Shown here in pieces: positions 17,207 through 28,200 of a DNA stretch of 64,000 nucleotides; the stretch's first letter is position 1; the number at the start of each line of letters is the position of its first letter. The notes under the pieces were generated by a model, which was not told where the DNA came from, searched no databases, and saw nothing but the letters and a program-made list of their open reading frames with translations. The stretch covers positions 1,178,001-1,242,000 of the forward strand of contig NZ_CP146256.1 of assembly GCF_039134705.1 (NCBI RefSeq), written 5' to 3'. Source of the DNA: Kineothrix sp. IPX-CK (lineage in GTDB: Bacteria > Bacillota > Clostridia > Lachnospirales > Lachnospiraceae). The position numbers and the translations under genes are program-made.

Positions 17207-18208
17207 TTATGAAATATATAATATTGGCATATCTTCTAACTGCTCAGACAGCTTTTGACGTAAAAAAGCTTCTACCTCCTGCCGAACTTCGTTTCGGTAG
17301 CAATATTTGCCGCGTCCGCGTCCGGTCATGGTTTCCCGGTTTAAAAGCATTACGGAATTAGGGAAGGCATCTGTGTTTATGGCATTTTGTACGAAGCTGT
17401 AAGTCATTAGTATGATTTCTATGAAGCTGTTCTGTTTAACCTTTGGGCTTAGCTCTTCGGCCAGCTGCTTAATCAGTCTGCCATATAATTGTTTCCAGTC
17501 CGGAAGCAGAATGATCGGGGCGAGCAGTATTCCCACCGGATATCCGGCCTCAGCCATTTCGTTCAACGCATGGATCCGTGCCGACAGCGAAGATGTTCCT
17601 AATTCTATACGGCTTATGATCTCTTGTGGATTCACGCTCATGCGAAAAATGATCTTGCCTTTATGGTCGAGACCGAGCAGTGGATTTACCATATCGAATT
17701 TTGTAGGAAAGGTAAGGTGTCCGCGGCCTTCCTGCGCAAAGCGCTGGATGGTATAGATCAGATTGTCTGTGATTGCATTTTCCAACAGCAAGTCGCTGTT
17801 GCTGCCTATCTCAAAGGTTTGCGGGGAGGGAGCGGCAGCGGCTTTTTTCAGAAGCCTGTCCAGCATTTGCTCGCGATTGACGAACAGGCGAAGATAGGAG
17901 CATTTGTTGTAATTGCATACCAGGTAACAATATAGGCACATTGCCCGGCAGCCTGAAGAAGTATATGGTACCAGCCAGTCCGAAACCTTATGGTTGGGGA
18001 CATATTTGTGGGTTTTTCTCGTACCAATGATTAGATGATTTTTTAACTTTGCAAAATCACGGTTCTCTGACGCTGCCAACTCGGGTATATGGTTGTGACT
18101 CTCTATTTCTATCCAAGGCAAAGCAGCATATTTCTCTTGGAGCATCCGGCCCAATTCATAGTTGAGCGCAGCCGGTTCATAATAAACTGCATCAAAGCGC
18201 ATATCCAT
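17207..18208 (-). CDS. splB: Spore photoproduct lyase family radical SAM protein
   Basis: 333 aa, close to the usual 340. The [4Fe-4S] radical-SAM cluster motif C-x3-C-x2-C is at C87, C91 and C94 (TSSGCRAMCLYC). Other SPL-like segments are LIIGTRKTHKYVPNHKVSDW before the cluster and EIGSNSDLLLEN, MSVNPQEI and TFPTKFD after it. In spore formers this enzyme reverses 5-thyminyl-5,6-dihydrothymine in germinating spores using S-adenosylmethionine. AGGAGG stands 9 nt before the ATG. It is last in a minus-strand run with an alpha/beta hydrolase and a cupin. Confidence 0.88.
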   Translation of the reverse strand: MDMRFDAVYYEPAALNYELGRMLQEKYAALPWIEIESHNHIPELAASENRDFAKLKNHLIIGTRKTHKYVPNHKVSDWLVPYTSSGCRAMCLYCYLVCNYNKCSYLRLFVNREQMLDRLLKKAAAAPSPQTFEIGSNSDLLLENAITDNLIYTIQRFAQEGRGHLTFPTKFDMVNPLLGLDHKGKIIFRMSVNPQEIISRIELGTSSLSARIHALNEMAEAGYPVGILLAPIILLPDWKQLYGRLIKQLAEELSPKVKQNSFIEIILMTYSFVQNAINTDAFPNSVMLLNRETMTGRGRGKYCYRNEVRQEVEAFLRQKLSEQLEDMPILYIS

Positions 18209-18265
18209 TCTTGGAATCCTCCTGACAGATATAGCTTTCCCCTAAATAGATGATTCTATTATTTT

Positions 18266-19198
18266 TTAACTGTTTCGATAAGCCTCAAGAAAATGCAGGC
18301 AATGCTCCTCCAGCTGTAAAAGGCCTTTTTCTTCGATAGGAAAATGTCCGGCATTCTCCAGTATGTGTATTTCTTTGATACAGCCGAGCTTATCGTAGAA
18401 TATCCGGCTCAGGGACACGTCCGTCCATTTGTCAAGACCCGGATGAACGAGAAGAAAAGGGCAGGATATGAATTGCTCGGGCTCGATTTTTAACGCCGGA
18501 TTCAGCATGGAATGAACAAAGGCGATGGGAACAGAGACTCCCGAGGACTTTTTGTCTTTCATGAGCAAGTCGGCCAGTTCGCTGTTGTTGGCAATGGCCT
18601 TCATATTTGCGATGGCTTTCATCGGCATATTAATTTTACCCGCTATTTTGTTCATGGCGCCCAGAAAAGGCTTGGCAGCGGCTCCCATAAGCGGGTTGGC
18701 CGCCGTTTTCTTGGTAATGTAAGGATTTCTTTGATCCAGTATGCAGGTTGTAATGACTCCGCATATTTCCGGACATTCGCTGGCTGTCTGATATGCGAGC
18801 ATACCGCCGGCGCTCAGGCCGAACAGGAAGATGCTTCTGGCGGCTTGCCTTTGGTAGAAGGATAGGATTTCACATCCGCATTTTACCCAGATATCATAGG
18901 TTATGGTGCCGCTGTATTGGGTGCAGCCGTATAAAGGAAAATCCGGACATATGACTTCATATCCGCTTATTTTCAGACGGACGGCAATAAAGGAAAGCAG
19001 CCTGCCGTTCCCTCCGACTCCATGGAATAAAATGACAGTTGCTTTAGGCTTGCTTACCTTATAGTGATCTATATGTATATTCATGTCGTGTACCGGTATG
19101 AAATATTCTTCGGGCATGGTCCCGGCGGAGAGTCTGTTTTGTTCAGGAAGGAAAACCTGCATTTCTTTCCACACGACGTCGTTACGGTAATCTTTCAT
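18266..19198 (-). CDS. Alpha/beta hydrolase
   Basis: 310 aa, no signal peptide. The oxyanion segment is ILFHGVGGNGRL (about 56-67) and the nucleophile elbow GLSAGG has Ser129. A likely acid lies near HPGLDKWTD and the catalytic His in ENAGHFPIEE near the C-terminus. This is a complete serine-hydrolase triad of the lysophospholipase/esterase type. It lies 57 nt upstream of splB on the same strand and 60 nt after the cupin gene. The substrate is unknown. Confidence 0.85.
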   Translation of the reverse strand: MKDYRNDVVWKEMQVFLPEQNRLSAGTMPEEYFIPVHDMNIHIDHYKVSKPKATVILFHGVGGNGRLLSFIAVRLKISGYEVICPDFPLYGCTQYSGTITYDIWVKCGCEILSFYQRQAARSIFLFGLSAGGMLAYQTASECPEICGVITTCILDQRNPYITKKTAANPLMGAAAKPFLGAMNKIAGKINMPMKAIANMKAIANNSELADLLMKDKKSSGVSVPIAFVHSMLNPALKIEPEQFISCPFLLVHPGLDKWTDVSLSRIFYDKLGCIKEIHILENAGHFPIEEKGLLQLEEHCLHFLEAYRNS

Positions 19199-19258
19199 AT
19201 CTTTTTTCTCCTATTAGTACATTGTATAGTACCCCGTGCCTGCCGTCAACGAGAAGCG

Positions 19259-19696
19259 CTACTCCATGCTTTCATAGATTGACGCTTCCTCTTTCGACCG
19301 GTGTATACTTCCGTGAGGATGAAGAGAAGGTGCATAGATGGTAAACATTTTTAGAGGAATGGAACCTGTATTGACTATGTTGTGCCATATACCTGCAGGA
19401 ACTATGACGGCATAATCTTCCGTTATATGTGCCTGATATTGAAGGCAATCCTCACAATTCCCCATGATGACCAGGGCGCTGCCCTGTTCGATATAGAAAA
19501 ACTGATCGGAGGTTTGGTGGACATCCAGACCGATATCGGAATCTACTGGTACAGACATTAGAGTGAGCTGCATATTTTTGCAGGTCCAGCGAGCGGCACG
19601 GAAGTAAGTGTTGCTTATCGTGTCCTGCCTTAAATCGGTCACGAAGGGCCTGGGCCCCTGATCGATGATGTTTGTGGTATCGTTTAAATAATCCAT
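19259..19696 (-). CDS. Cupin domain protein
   Basis: 145 aa. A single cupin fold: motif 1 is DVHQTSDQFFYIEQGSALV, a variant with His and Gln/Glu metal ligands, and motif 2 is VIVPAGIWHNIVNTG. Such small cupins occur as sugar isomerases, dioxygenases or binding proteins. No further assignment is possible. It heads the minus-strand run cupin, hydrolase, splB; GGAG lies before its ATG. Confidence 0.85.
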   Translation of the reverse strand: MDYLNDTTNIIDQGPRPFVTDLRQDTISNTYFRAARWTCKNMQLTLMSVPVDSDIGLDVHQTSDQFFYIEQGSALVIMGNCEDCLQYQAHITEDYAVIVPAGIWHNIVNTGSIPLKMFTIYAPSLHPHGSIHRSKEEASIYESME

Positions 19697-19942
19697 GAGT
19701 TACTCCTTGAATATGTCTATATTATTATTATATGGATGTGCGGAATTATGTGATGTAAGGACAATATGTGAATTAGCTTTATTTAGTATTGATAAAGAAT
19801 TATAATAATCAGGAAGATAAATATGGGGTATTTTAACTTGTATTGCCGAAGTGAATCTGTTATAATCGGTGGTGGTAATTGACCGCATACACAAGATGTG
19901 GTTGAAATAAAGAAACTATAAGAAGATCAAAGGAGAGGAAAT

Positions 19943-21172
19943 ATGAAAGGAAATATTGTTGTTGGACAGTCCGGCGGACCTACAGCCGTAATTAACTCAT
20001 CGGTAGCTGGCGTATATGCAGCAGCTAAAAAGCTTGGTGTAAAGAAAGTATATGGTATGGTACATGGTATCCAGGGATTTTTGCAGGATAATTTGTGCGA
20101 CCTCGATGAATACCTCGCAGATGAGACCGGTATTGAGTTATTAAAGAGAACTCCTTCAGCATTTTTAGGCTCCTGCCGTTTCAAAATGCCTAAAATTGAA
20201 GGGCATGAAGAAGTATATGAAAAAGTATTTGAAATAATGGAAAAGCATGACATCGAATGTTTATTCTATGCGGGTGGTAATGACTCAATGGATACCGTAA
20301 AGATGCTGTCCGATTATGCTGCTGCTCACAATAAACCGCAGAGATTCATGGGCGTACCTAAGACTATCGATAACGATCTTCCGATTACGGATCACTGTCC
20401 TGGATATGGTTCCGCAGCGAAGTATATCGCTACGAGCTTGAAGGAAATCATCCGCGATAACGAGTCCTTCGGTGTTGAGAAGCCTACCGTATGTATCGTG
20501 GAGATCATGGGACGCCATGCAGGCTGGCTGACCGCAGCGGCAGCTCTTGCAAAGGGAGAGGACTGCAGCGGCGTGGACGCGATCTACCTTCCGGAAGTGG
20601 CTTTTGATGTGGACAAGTTCATGGCTAAGGTAAAGCATCTGGGAGCTACGAAGAGTTCCGTAGTAATCGCAGTATCCGAAGGCGTGGCTTTGGCAGACGG
20701 ACGTTTCGTATGCGAACTCGCAGATGCAGATAAGGCGGTGGATGCATTCGGACACAAGCAGCTGTCCGGTACTGCGGCATACCTTTGCTCTTTGGTAGCG
20801 GCTGAGACAGGCCTTAAGGCTCGTGCGGTAGAATTCTCTACCTTACAGCGTGCAGCTACTCACCTCGCTTCTCTGACAGACATCAACGAGGCATTCCAGG
20901 TTGGACATGACGCTGTTATTGCAGCAGAAGAAGGTAAGACGGGTATGATGATTACCCTTGACAGAAACGGAGATGACCCTTATCAGTGCGGAACGAGTGC
21001 ATACGACATTCATGCAATCGCTAACGTTGAGAGACCGGTTCCGGCAGAATGGATTACGGAAGACGGATGCGGCCTTAACGAAGGTTATGAGAAATATGCA
21101 AGACCGCTTATTATCGGCGAGTTACAGCCTTTATTCGTGAATGGTTTACCGAGACACTTGATAAGAAAATAG
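19943..21172 (+). CDS. pfp: Diphosphate--fructose-6-phosphate 1-phosphotransferase
   Basis: 409 aa. Glycolytic phosphofructokinase that likely uses pyrophosphate instead of ATP. The phosphoryl-donor loop GGNDS (111-115) has Asp at the position that blocks ATP, and PKTIDNDLP (139-147) has Lys140, the classic PPi signature. MGRHAGW is the substrate loop. It is typical of anaerobic Clostridia. The ATG follows AAGGAGAGG, and a strong terminator lies after the stop. It could run in both directions in the cytoplasm. Confidence 0.93.
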   Translation: MKGNIVVGQSGGPTAVINSSVAGVYAAAKKLGVKKVYGMVHGIQGFLQDNLCDLDEYLADETGIELLKRTPSAFLGSCRFKMPKIEGHEEVYEKVFEIMEKHDIECLFYAGGNDSMDTVKMLSDYAAAHNKPQRFMGVPKTIDNDLPITDHCPGYGSAAKYIATSLKEIIRDNESFGVEKPTVCIVEIMGRHAGWLTAAAALAKGEDCSGVDAIYLPEVAFDVDKFMAKVKHLGATKSSVVIAVSEGVALADGRFVCELADADKAVDAFGHKQLSGTAAYLCSLVAAETGLKARAVEFSTLQRAATHLASLTDINEAFQVGHDAVIAAEEGKTGMMITLDRNGDDPYQCGTSAYDIHAIANVERPVPAEWITEDGCGLNEGYEKYARPLIIGELQPLFVNGLPRHLIRK

Positions 21173-21196
21173 ATTTAAAATAATTTTTGTAAAATG

Positions 21197-21230
21197 AGAC
21201 AGATGCGATGTGAATTGCATCTGTCTTATT
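21197..21230 (+). terminator. Terminator of pfp
   Basis: AGACAGATGC (21197-21206) pairs perfectly with GCATCTGTCT (21217-21226), followed by TATTTTATTT. Confidence 0.85.
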
Positions 21231-21320
21231 TTATTTCATAGGAAAGACCTTGTTACGTTGCAGTAGTAGAGTTTCGGTTTCCTATGAAATAAAAGCACTC
21301 CGTGCAGGATGCGCAGCCTC
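21230..21320. repeat. Structured interspersed repeat, copy 1
   Basis: A 15-bp inverted repeat (TTATTTCATAGGAAA 21231-21245, TTTCCTATGAAATAA 21278-21292) encloses a loop containing CTTGTTACGTT. It is followed by a short GCAC-TCC-GTGC hairpin and a GC-rich tail. A second copy with the same order is at 37428-37520. Both copies start right after an intrinsic terminator of a plus-strand gene. The family is unknown to me. Confidence 0.7.
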
Positions 21321-21358
21321 GCGCGCGGAACAAAAGCTGTGCTGCCGGCCGTATGCGC

Positions 21359-22264
21359 TCAGCGCGAAGAATGGATTTTCCGATAATCGCTAGGAGAGCA
21401 GTTCATGATCTTTTTAAAGGTTTCCGCAAAGTAGCTGCTTCCGTGAAAGCCGATTTCTTCGGCAATTTCTGTCATCGATTGACCGCCGCTTAAAAGCAGG
21501 GGAAGGCTTTTTTGTATCCGATAATTCAATAAGTATGTAAAGGGGGTCTGTCGCAGCGTCCGTTTGAACAAATGGCAGCATTCGCTTTTGCTTATATGGC
21601 AGGAGCCGGCGATGTCCTGAAGGGAAATATCCTCGCTGTAATGAGACTGGATGAAACCGATTGCCGTTTTCAGGCGGTTGATGTCGGTTGTCGTGCCGGT
21701 CTCTTTTTGATTTAAAGAAGGCTGAAGCTCCTGAAAAAGGAGAGACCAGAGCGAACAGAGCTTTTCCACAACGAGAAGTTCATAGCCGTCCTTCGCCTGA
21801 TTCTGCAATTCGGCGGCCTCTAATAACAGGGATATCATTCGTTTTCCAAAGGAGGAATCCCCGCTTAAATATTTGGAAAAAAGTTCCGGCTCCGTACAGA
21901 TAGGATTAACATACCGGTTGAAGATAAGGCTGTCTTCATAGCCGAAGATGATGACAGGATTGAGAACAATGGCAATATAGCTGCAGTCCGTCTCTACACC
22001 GACTGTTCTGGCAGTGTGCAAGACGTTGGAGTTAGTGAAAATCCCGTTTCCCGCGCTGATTTTATATAAGTTATCGTTTGCCTGGTATTCCATGCTGCCT
22101 TCCGTTACATAAGTGAATTCTACTTCTGGATGCCAGTGGATGGGAAAAGAATTCTGCTCATAATTGGAAAGTCTTTCATAACCCACACGAAAGGGAAAGG
22201 AATACTTGTCGGTAGTATTTCTTTCCTTCAAATTATTATCAAGAAAAAGTTTGAATTTCTCCAT
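21359..22264 (-). CDS. AraC family transcriptional regulator
   Basis: 301 aa. N-terminal cupin-type sensing domain (IHWHPEVEFTYVTEGSMEYQ, about 43-62), then two helix-turn-helix motifs in the last 100 residues (SLQDIAGSCHISKSECCHLF and the second ending in GFHGSSYFAETFKK, then SPSDYRK). Such proteins usually bind a sugar and activate a neighbouring catabolic gene. It is divergent from the GH94 gene at 22490, so that gene is its likely target. AGGAGG lies 5-10 nt before the ATG. Confidence 0.9.
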   Translation of the reverse strand: MEKFKLFLDNNLKERNTTDKYSFPFRVGYERLSNYEQNSFPIHWHPEVEFTYVTEGSMEYQANDNLYKISAGNGIFTNSNVLHTARTVGVETDCSYIAIVLNPVIIFGYEDSLIFNRYVNPICTEPELFSKYLSGDSSFGKRMISLLLEAAELQNQAKDGYELLVVEKLCSLWSLLFQELQPSLNQKETGTTTDINRLKTAIGFIQSHYSEDISLQDIAGSCHISKSECCHLFKRTLRQTPFTYLLNYRIQKSLPLLLSGGQSMTEIAEEIGFHGSSYFAETFKKIMNCSPSDYRKIHSSR

Positions 22265-22489
22265 GGAATCCTCCTATACCATCAATTGATAAGGCACACA
22301 CCGCCGAATAGGACCTTATCAATCCAGGGTAGACAATATTGTTATGGAAAACTACATTTTTAATATAGAATAAATATATTTTTATACATTATACTTGGTA
22401 TATAGGCAAAAAGCAATGTGCATTGAGAAGGCGGATAAGATTTGGAAAAAGCAAGTTTATTTGTCGTAAAAGGGAAGGAGTTTTAGATT

Positions 22490-25186
22490 ATGGAGCAGTA
22501 CAAATATACCGACGCAGAAGGCAGCTTCAGGATAGAGGATCCGGAGCTTACGAGCTACCTTTATTTTCCGGTGGCAGGGGAGTCAGGGGTCATGAGTAGC
22601 ATTACGCCTCTTCTTGGCGGAGATTCCAAGACCGGACAAAATACGTTCTTGTTAGAGCCGGTCAGCAGTGAAAATTTACATAATAATAAGTCATCCCGTA
22701 ATTTCTGGCTGAAAATGCAGAATGGAGAGCTCTGGTCCGCTACGGGAGTTTCCTCCAGGCAGCAGGCGGAGAAGTTCACCAAGGCAAAGGAAGAAACCGT
22801 GCTCGAAGCAGGCATTATGTGGCATATGATAAAGAGAAAATCTGCTGCTTATGGCCTGACCTCGGAAGTGACGACCTTTGTTCTTCATACGGAGGACAAG
22901 GTGGAGCTGACTATGGTAACTATTGAAAATATAGGGAAAAATTATATGACGGCAACACCCGTGGCGGCAATTCCGATATATGCGCGCAGTGCGGACAATA
23001 TAAGGGATCATAGAAACGTTACGAGTATGCTGCATCGGATTATAACGGCAGAAAACGGCGTGATAGTGAATCCGACGCTGACCTTCGACGAAAGGGGCCA
23101 TAGAAAGAATGCGGTAGTATACGGTGTATTCGGCCGGGGCGGCGGCAGGCTTCCCATCGGATTTATTCCTACGGTTGAAGATTTTATCGGCGAGGGCGGA
23201 GATTTTGAGAATCCCGGTGTACTTTATGGAGATAAGATAGATACGGTACCGGCGGGTGCACAGGTGGACGGATTTGAAGCTATGGGTGGAATTGTGTTCG
23301 AGGAATTCACATTAAATCCAGGAGAGAGAATTTCTTATGTGATTGCCCTTGGCTATGGCGAAGATTCGGACGCTCTTTCGAAGGCGGCAGACTCCTATTT
23401 AACGGAGGAGGTCTTTGCAAAGAGGCTGAAGGAGACAAAGGAATATTGGAATGAGAAGGTAAACATATCTTATGAATCAGGAGATGATAGATTCGATAAA
23501 TGGATGTATTGGGTGAATTTCCAGCCGATACTGCGGCGCATTTACGGCTGCTCCTTCCTGCCCCACCACGACTATGGAAAAGGTGGAAGAGGCTGGAGGG
23601 ATTTGTGGCAGGATTGTCTGGCGCTCCTTATGATGAATCCTTCCGGTGTCAGGGAAATGCTGCTGTCTAATTTTGGGGGCGTGCGCATGGACGGAACCAA
23701 CGCTACGATTATCGGAAAGGAGCAAGGTGAGTTCATTGCGGATAGAAACGGAATCGCCAGAGTTTGGATGGACCACGGTATGTGGCCCTTCATGACTTCT
23801 TATTTATATATCAAGCAAAGCGGCGATTTGGATTTCATGCTGGAGGAAGCGGGATATTTCAAGGATGCGCAAGGCTTTCGGGGCGAAGGTCGCGATGAGA
23901 GCTGGGCGGAGGAACAAGGCTGCATTCAGAAGACGGCAGAAGGCGATGTTTACAGAGGAACGATTCTTGAGCATATATTATTGCAGCACCTTACAGCGTT
24001 TTATGACGTAGGAGAGCACAACCATATGAGGCTTCGGGGCGCCGACTGGAACGATGCGCTGGATATGGCGCCGGAGCGGGGCGAAAGTGTGGCGTTTACA
24101 GCAGCATATGCGGGAAATATGGAGGAAATCGCAGACCTTTTACTTTATATGCAAAAAAAGGGAAAGGTGAAGACTGTCGCTCTTTTGAAGGAAATGGAGC
24201 AGCTTCTTTGTGAAGAAAAAGGGCTTTATGACAGCATAGAGGAGAAAAAGAATCTGTTGAAGCGTTATTGTAATGTCTGCGGGCATACGGTTAGCGGCGA
24301 GAGATTTGAAATAGATACGGAAAGGCTGGCAGAGAATCTGCGGAAAAAAGCCGGGTGGCTGAAGGAACATATCAGGAAGACGGAGTGGCTTAAAAATAGC
24401 GCAGGATGCTCCTGGTATAACAGCTATTACGATAATAACGGAAACCGGGTAGAGGGTGATTTCAAAAAAGGTGTACGCATGATGCTGACAGGGCAGGTAT
24501 TTACTATTATGTCGGGAACTGCGCAGGAGAAGCAGATAGAGGAAATCGTGAAGTCTGCGGACGAATATCTTTACGCGCCGGAGGTGGGCGGTTATCGCCT
24601 GAATACGAATTTCGGAGAAATAAAGGCCGATATGGGAAGGATGTTTGGCTTTGCATACGGACAGAAAGAAAATGGTGCGGTATTCAGCCATATGACGATT
24701 ATGTATGCCAATGCTCTTTATAAGCGCGGGTTTGTAAAGGAGGGATATAAGGCGGTAAAAAGCCTTTACAGCCATGCCAGCGATGTGTCGAAGAGCAAGA
24801 TATATCCGGGGATCCCTGAATATATAGACCCGAGAGGGAGAGGGGTTTACCATTACCTTACAGGATCGGCGAGCTGGCTGTTGATGACGGTTCTCACTGA
24901 GATGTACGGGATAAAAGGGGAGTATGGCAGTCTGAAGCTGGAACCGAAGCTTATGGCGGAGCAGTTCGATAAAAATCATGAAGCGGCAGTGCATTTGGAG
25001 TTTGGGGGGCGGAAGCTGCATGTGAAGTATTTGAATCCGCTTATGAAGTCGTATGGGGAATATGAGGTGAAGGAAGTTATTATGAATGGGCAGCTTGTGG
25101 CCGGGAGGGACGCATTGATTGGAAAGGAGTATTTCGCTTCCTGTAAGATGTGCAGAGAGAATGATATTGTGGTGGTGTTGAGGTAA
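22490..25186 (+). CDS. GH94 family glycoside phosphorylase (laminaribiose phosphorylase-like)
   Basis: 898 aa. Cytoplasmic inverting phosphorylase: N-terminal beta-sandwich, linker, then (alpha/alpha)6 barrel. GRGWRDLWQDCLALL (366-380) and RGADWNDALDM (516-526) are the GH94 sugar-binding and catalytic blocks; the Asp general acid lies in ADWND. EHNHMRLRG and EVGGYRLNTNFGE follow. From memory the whole resembles Paenibacillus laminaribiose phosphorylase (also about 900 aa) more than cellobiose phosphorylase (about 800 aa). It would convert a beta-linked glucose disaccharide plus phosphate to glucose 1-phosphate and glucose. AAGGAG lies before the ATG. Family is certain, substrate is not. Confidence 0.85.
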   Translation: MEQYKYTDAEGSFRIEDPELTSYLYFPVAGESGVMSSITPLLGGDSKTGQNTFLLEPVSSENLHNNKSSRNFWLKMQNGELWSATGVSSRQQAEKFTKAKEETVLEAGIMWHMIKRKSAAYGLTSEVTTFVLHTEDKVELTMVTIENIGKNYMTATPVAAIPIYARSADNIRDHRNVTSMLHRIITAENGVIVNPTLTFDERGHRKNAVVYGVFGRGGGRLPIGFIPTVEDFIGEGGDFENPGVLYGDKIDTVPAGAQVDGFEAMGGIVFEEFTLNPGERISYVIALGYGEDSDALSKAADSYLTEEVFAKRLKETKEYWNEKVNISYESGDDRFDKWMYWVNFQPILRRIYGCSFLPHHDYGKGGRGWRDLWQDCLALLMMNPSGVREMLLSNFGGVRMDGTNATIIGKEQGEFIADRNGIARVWMDHGMWPFMTSYLYIKQSGDLDFMLEEAGYFKDAQGFRGEGRDESWAEEQGCIQKTAEGDVYRGTILEHILLQHLTAFYDVGEHNHMRLRGADWNDALDMAPERGESVAFTAAYAGNMEEIADLLLYMQKKGKVKTVALLKEMEQLLCEEKGLYDSIEEKKNLLKRYCNVCGHTVSGERFEIDTERLAENLRKKAGWLKEHIRKTEWLKNSAGCSWYNSYYDNNGNRVEGDFKKGVRMMLTGQVFTIMSGTAQEKQIEEIVKSADEYLYAPEVGGYRLNTNFGEIKADMGRMFGFAYGQKENGAVFSHMTIMYANALYKRGFVKEGYKAVKSLYSHASDVSKSKIYPGIPEYIDPRGRGVYHYLTGSASWLLMTVLTEMYGIKGEYGSLKLEPKLMAEQFDKNHEAAVHLEFGGRKLHVKYLNPLMKSYGEYEVKEVIMNGQLVAGRDALIGKEYFASCKMCRENDIVVVLR

Positions 25187-25281
25187 AAAGGTGTTTTTTT
25201 GATTTTGAGGTTGTGAAGAAAGCCAAGACAAAATTACATGAAAAAATAAGGCATATTTAATTAAGGAAGGTGTGGGAAAAG

Positions 25282-28200
25282 ATGTTTGATAAGAAGGGCA
25301 GATATGTAATAGAGGATTATGGGAAAAGGACGGTTTTTGCTAGTTTTTTGCCGGGGATTAGCGGAAAGCTGGGGATTCCGGTTTGGACTTTTTATGTGAA
25401 TAGGGGGCAGGGGATTAGCAGCTTTGGGAGTGGGGATAAAGATCATTCTATTATGGAATTTTATCCGGCGCACCAGGCTTATCAGATGACGAAGCGGCAG
25501 GGCTTTCGGACGTTTGTGAAGAAAGATGGCAGGTATCTGGAACCGTTTTCGGATGAGAGGAAAAAGACGGCGATGTATATTGGTATGAATGAGTTCGAGA
25601 TAGAGGAAGCGGATAGTGAGGAGGGGCTTCAGACGAATGTTCTTTATTATACGCTGCCTGAAGAAAATGTCGGCGGACTTGTGAGAGAGGTTACGTTTAA
25701 GAATATAAGCGGCAGAAAGATGCGGATTCAGGCCCTGGATGGTATGCCGGCGCTCATACCTTACGGAGTGTCCCTTTCTAATATGAAAGAGATGGGACAG
25801 ACGGTTAAGGCGTGGATGCAGGTAGAGGATACGGAGAATGGGCTGCCGTATTTCAGGGTCCGCGCCAGTATTGTGGATAGTATTGCCGTACAGGAGATTA
25901 AAGAGGGAAATTACAGCTTTGCGGTAACGGAGAGCGGAGAACGGCTTCCGGTTATTGTGGACCCGGAGGTGGTATTTGCGTATGATACTTCATTGACTAG
26001 AGCGGTCGGCTTGGAGGATATGAATCTGACAGAGTTGTTGGAATGCGGGCAAATAACGGAAAACAATGTACCGTGCAGTTTTTTTGCGATAGAGAAGGAA
26101 CTGGAAATAGGAGAAAGTATCACCATATATGAGGTAATAGGTATGGTGGAAAGCAAAGAAGTATTGAAAGAGTTTTCCGACAAGTGTGTCGGAAGAGAAT
26201 ATTTCGAAGAAAAGAGAGCGGAGGCCATCCGGTTGACGGAGGAATTGTGCGGAGTGATCCATACGGAAACGGGGAATCCGGTATTCGATGCGTATTGCAA
26301 ACAGACTTATCTGGATAATCTACTTCGAGGAGGATATCCCGTGAAGCTGGGAAGAGAGAAGATATTCTATCTTTATTCAAGAAAGCACGGAGATATCGAG
26401 AGAGATTATAATTTTTTCCAGATGTCGCCGGAATTCTATTCGCAAGGGAATTCCAATTTCAGAGATGTGAATCAGAACAGAAGATGTGACGTGCTGTTCA
26501 CCCCTTATGTGGGAGACATTAATATTAAGACGTTCTATAATCTCATTCAAACGGATGGATACAATCCCCTTCTTGTGCAAAGGGCGATATACGCGATAGA
26601 AGAGGAAAAGCTTGAGGAGCTTTCTATTTTTATCAAAGATGACTTATTGGGTCAAACGAAGAAGGTGTTATCCCAACCTTTTACTCCGGGAAGTCTGGCA
26701 GGATTTGCTAAGAAGCATAAGATTCTGAAAAAGATGGAAGGAAAGAGTGAAAGTGTTGCTTTGGAGGAATTTATCGGTGTGGTAATGGATAAGGCCGTCA
26801 GCGCTGTTAATGCATCCTTCGGAGAGGGATATTGGACAGACCATTGGACATATAATTTGGATTTGGTGGAAACTTATCTGGCAGTATTTCCTGATAAGGA
26901 GGAGGAGCTGCTGTTCGATGATGCTTCCTTTACCTATTATGAGTCACAGGCGTCAGTGAATCCGAGACGGCTTCGTTATGAAGAAACAGAAAAAGGAATC
27001 AGACAGTATCACACCCTGGATCATGAGGTAAAAAAGGATGTGCGCGGGCAGCTTGTCCGAACCGGATATGGAAAGGGTGATACTTATTATACGACGCTGA
27101 TGGAGAAGCTGCTGCTTTTGTGCGCGATAAAGGTTGCTACGCTGGATCCTTATGGAATGGGTATTGAAATGGAGGGCGGTAAGCCCGGGTGGTACGATGC
27201 GCTTAACGGAATGCCGGGGCTTTTGGGGTCTTCCATGTGTGAGGCTTATGAGCTGTGCAGATTGCTGGATTTTACTATTGAAGAGCTGGAGAAATACCAA
27301 AGAACAGTAGTATGTGCGGAAGAAATTGCGGACCTGATGACAAGGTTGAGCAATGAACTGGGAGCAGGAAATGTTACATGGAGAGGAATTGAAGCTTGGA
27401 AAGCCTTCAATGATATAAAGGAAGAATACCGTGAAAAGACTTTGTTTGGACTGAGCGGTAGAACTGTTGAAATCAAAGCAAAGGAAGTTGTGTATATTTT
27501 AAGCAGGTTCCGCACGCTTGTTTTGGAAGGTATCGAGAGAGCACTTGCATATGGGGACGGGATGAGTCCGGCATATTTTACATATGAAGTGACGGATTAT
27601 GAGAAGAGCGGAAGCGGTATTGAGGTTAAGGCGGTATGCCTGGGACAGATGCCATATTTCCTGGAAGGCCCTTCTCGTTTCCTGAAGCTAAGCGTGCCCG
27701 GGCAAGAGAAGGAAAAGCTGTACCAGAGAGTGAAAAGCAGCGGAATGTATGATGAAAAGCTTCGGATGTATAAGGTAAACGAGTCACTGAACGGTGTAGG
27801 TTTCGAAGTGGGCCGCTCCAAAGCATTTACGCCCGGCTGGCTGGAAAACGAATCCATTTGGCTTCACATGGAATACAAGTATTTGCTGGAGCTTTTGAAA
27901 TCGGGAATGTATAGTGAATTCATAGAGGACTTCCAAAATGCGGCAGTGCCCTTCTTAGATGCAGACATGTATGGCAGAAGCCCTCTTGAAAATTCCTCTT
28001 TTATCGTCAGCAGCGCGAACCGCAATGAGAAGCTGCACGGAAAAGGCTTTGTGGCAAGGCTTAGCGGTTCCACTGCAGAATTTATCCAGATGTGGCAGAT
28101 CATGATGTTCGGTCCTCGGCCTTTTTACATGGAAGAGGATAGATTGAAGCTGCGTATCATGCCGATGTTCCCCGCATATCTAATTGGAGAGGAGCGGAAA

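Noticed and set aside
19700..19894. 64-residue minus-strand frame upstream of the cupin gene
   Set aside because: No ribosome site or protein features; the region more likely holds the divergent promoters of the cupin and pfp genes.
24140..25231. A 363-residue minus-strand frame inside the first GH94 gene
   Set aside because: It overlaps a clear GH94 domain and has no recognisable protein features; it is a codon-bias shadow.
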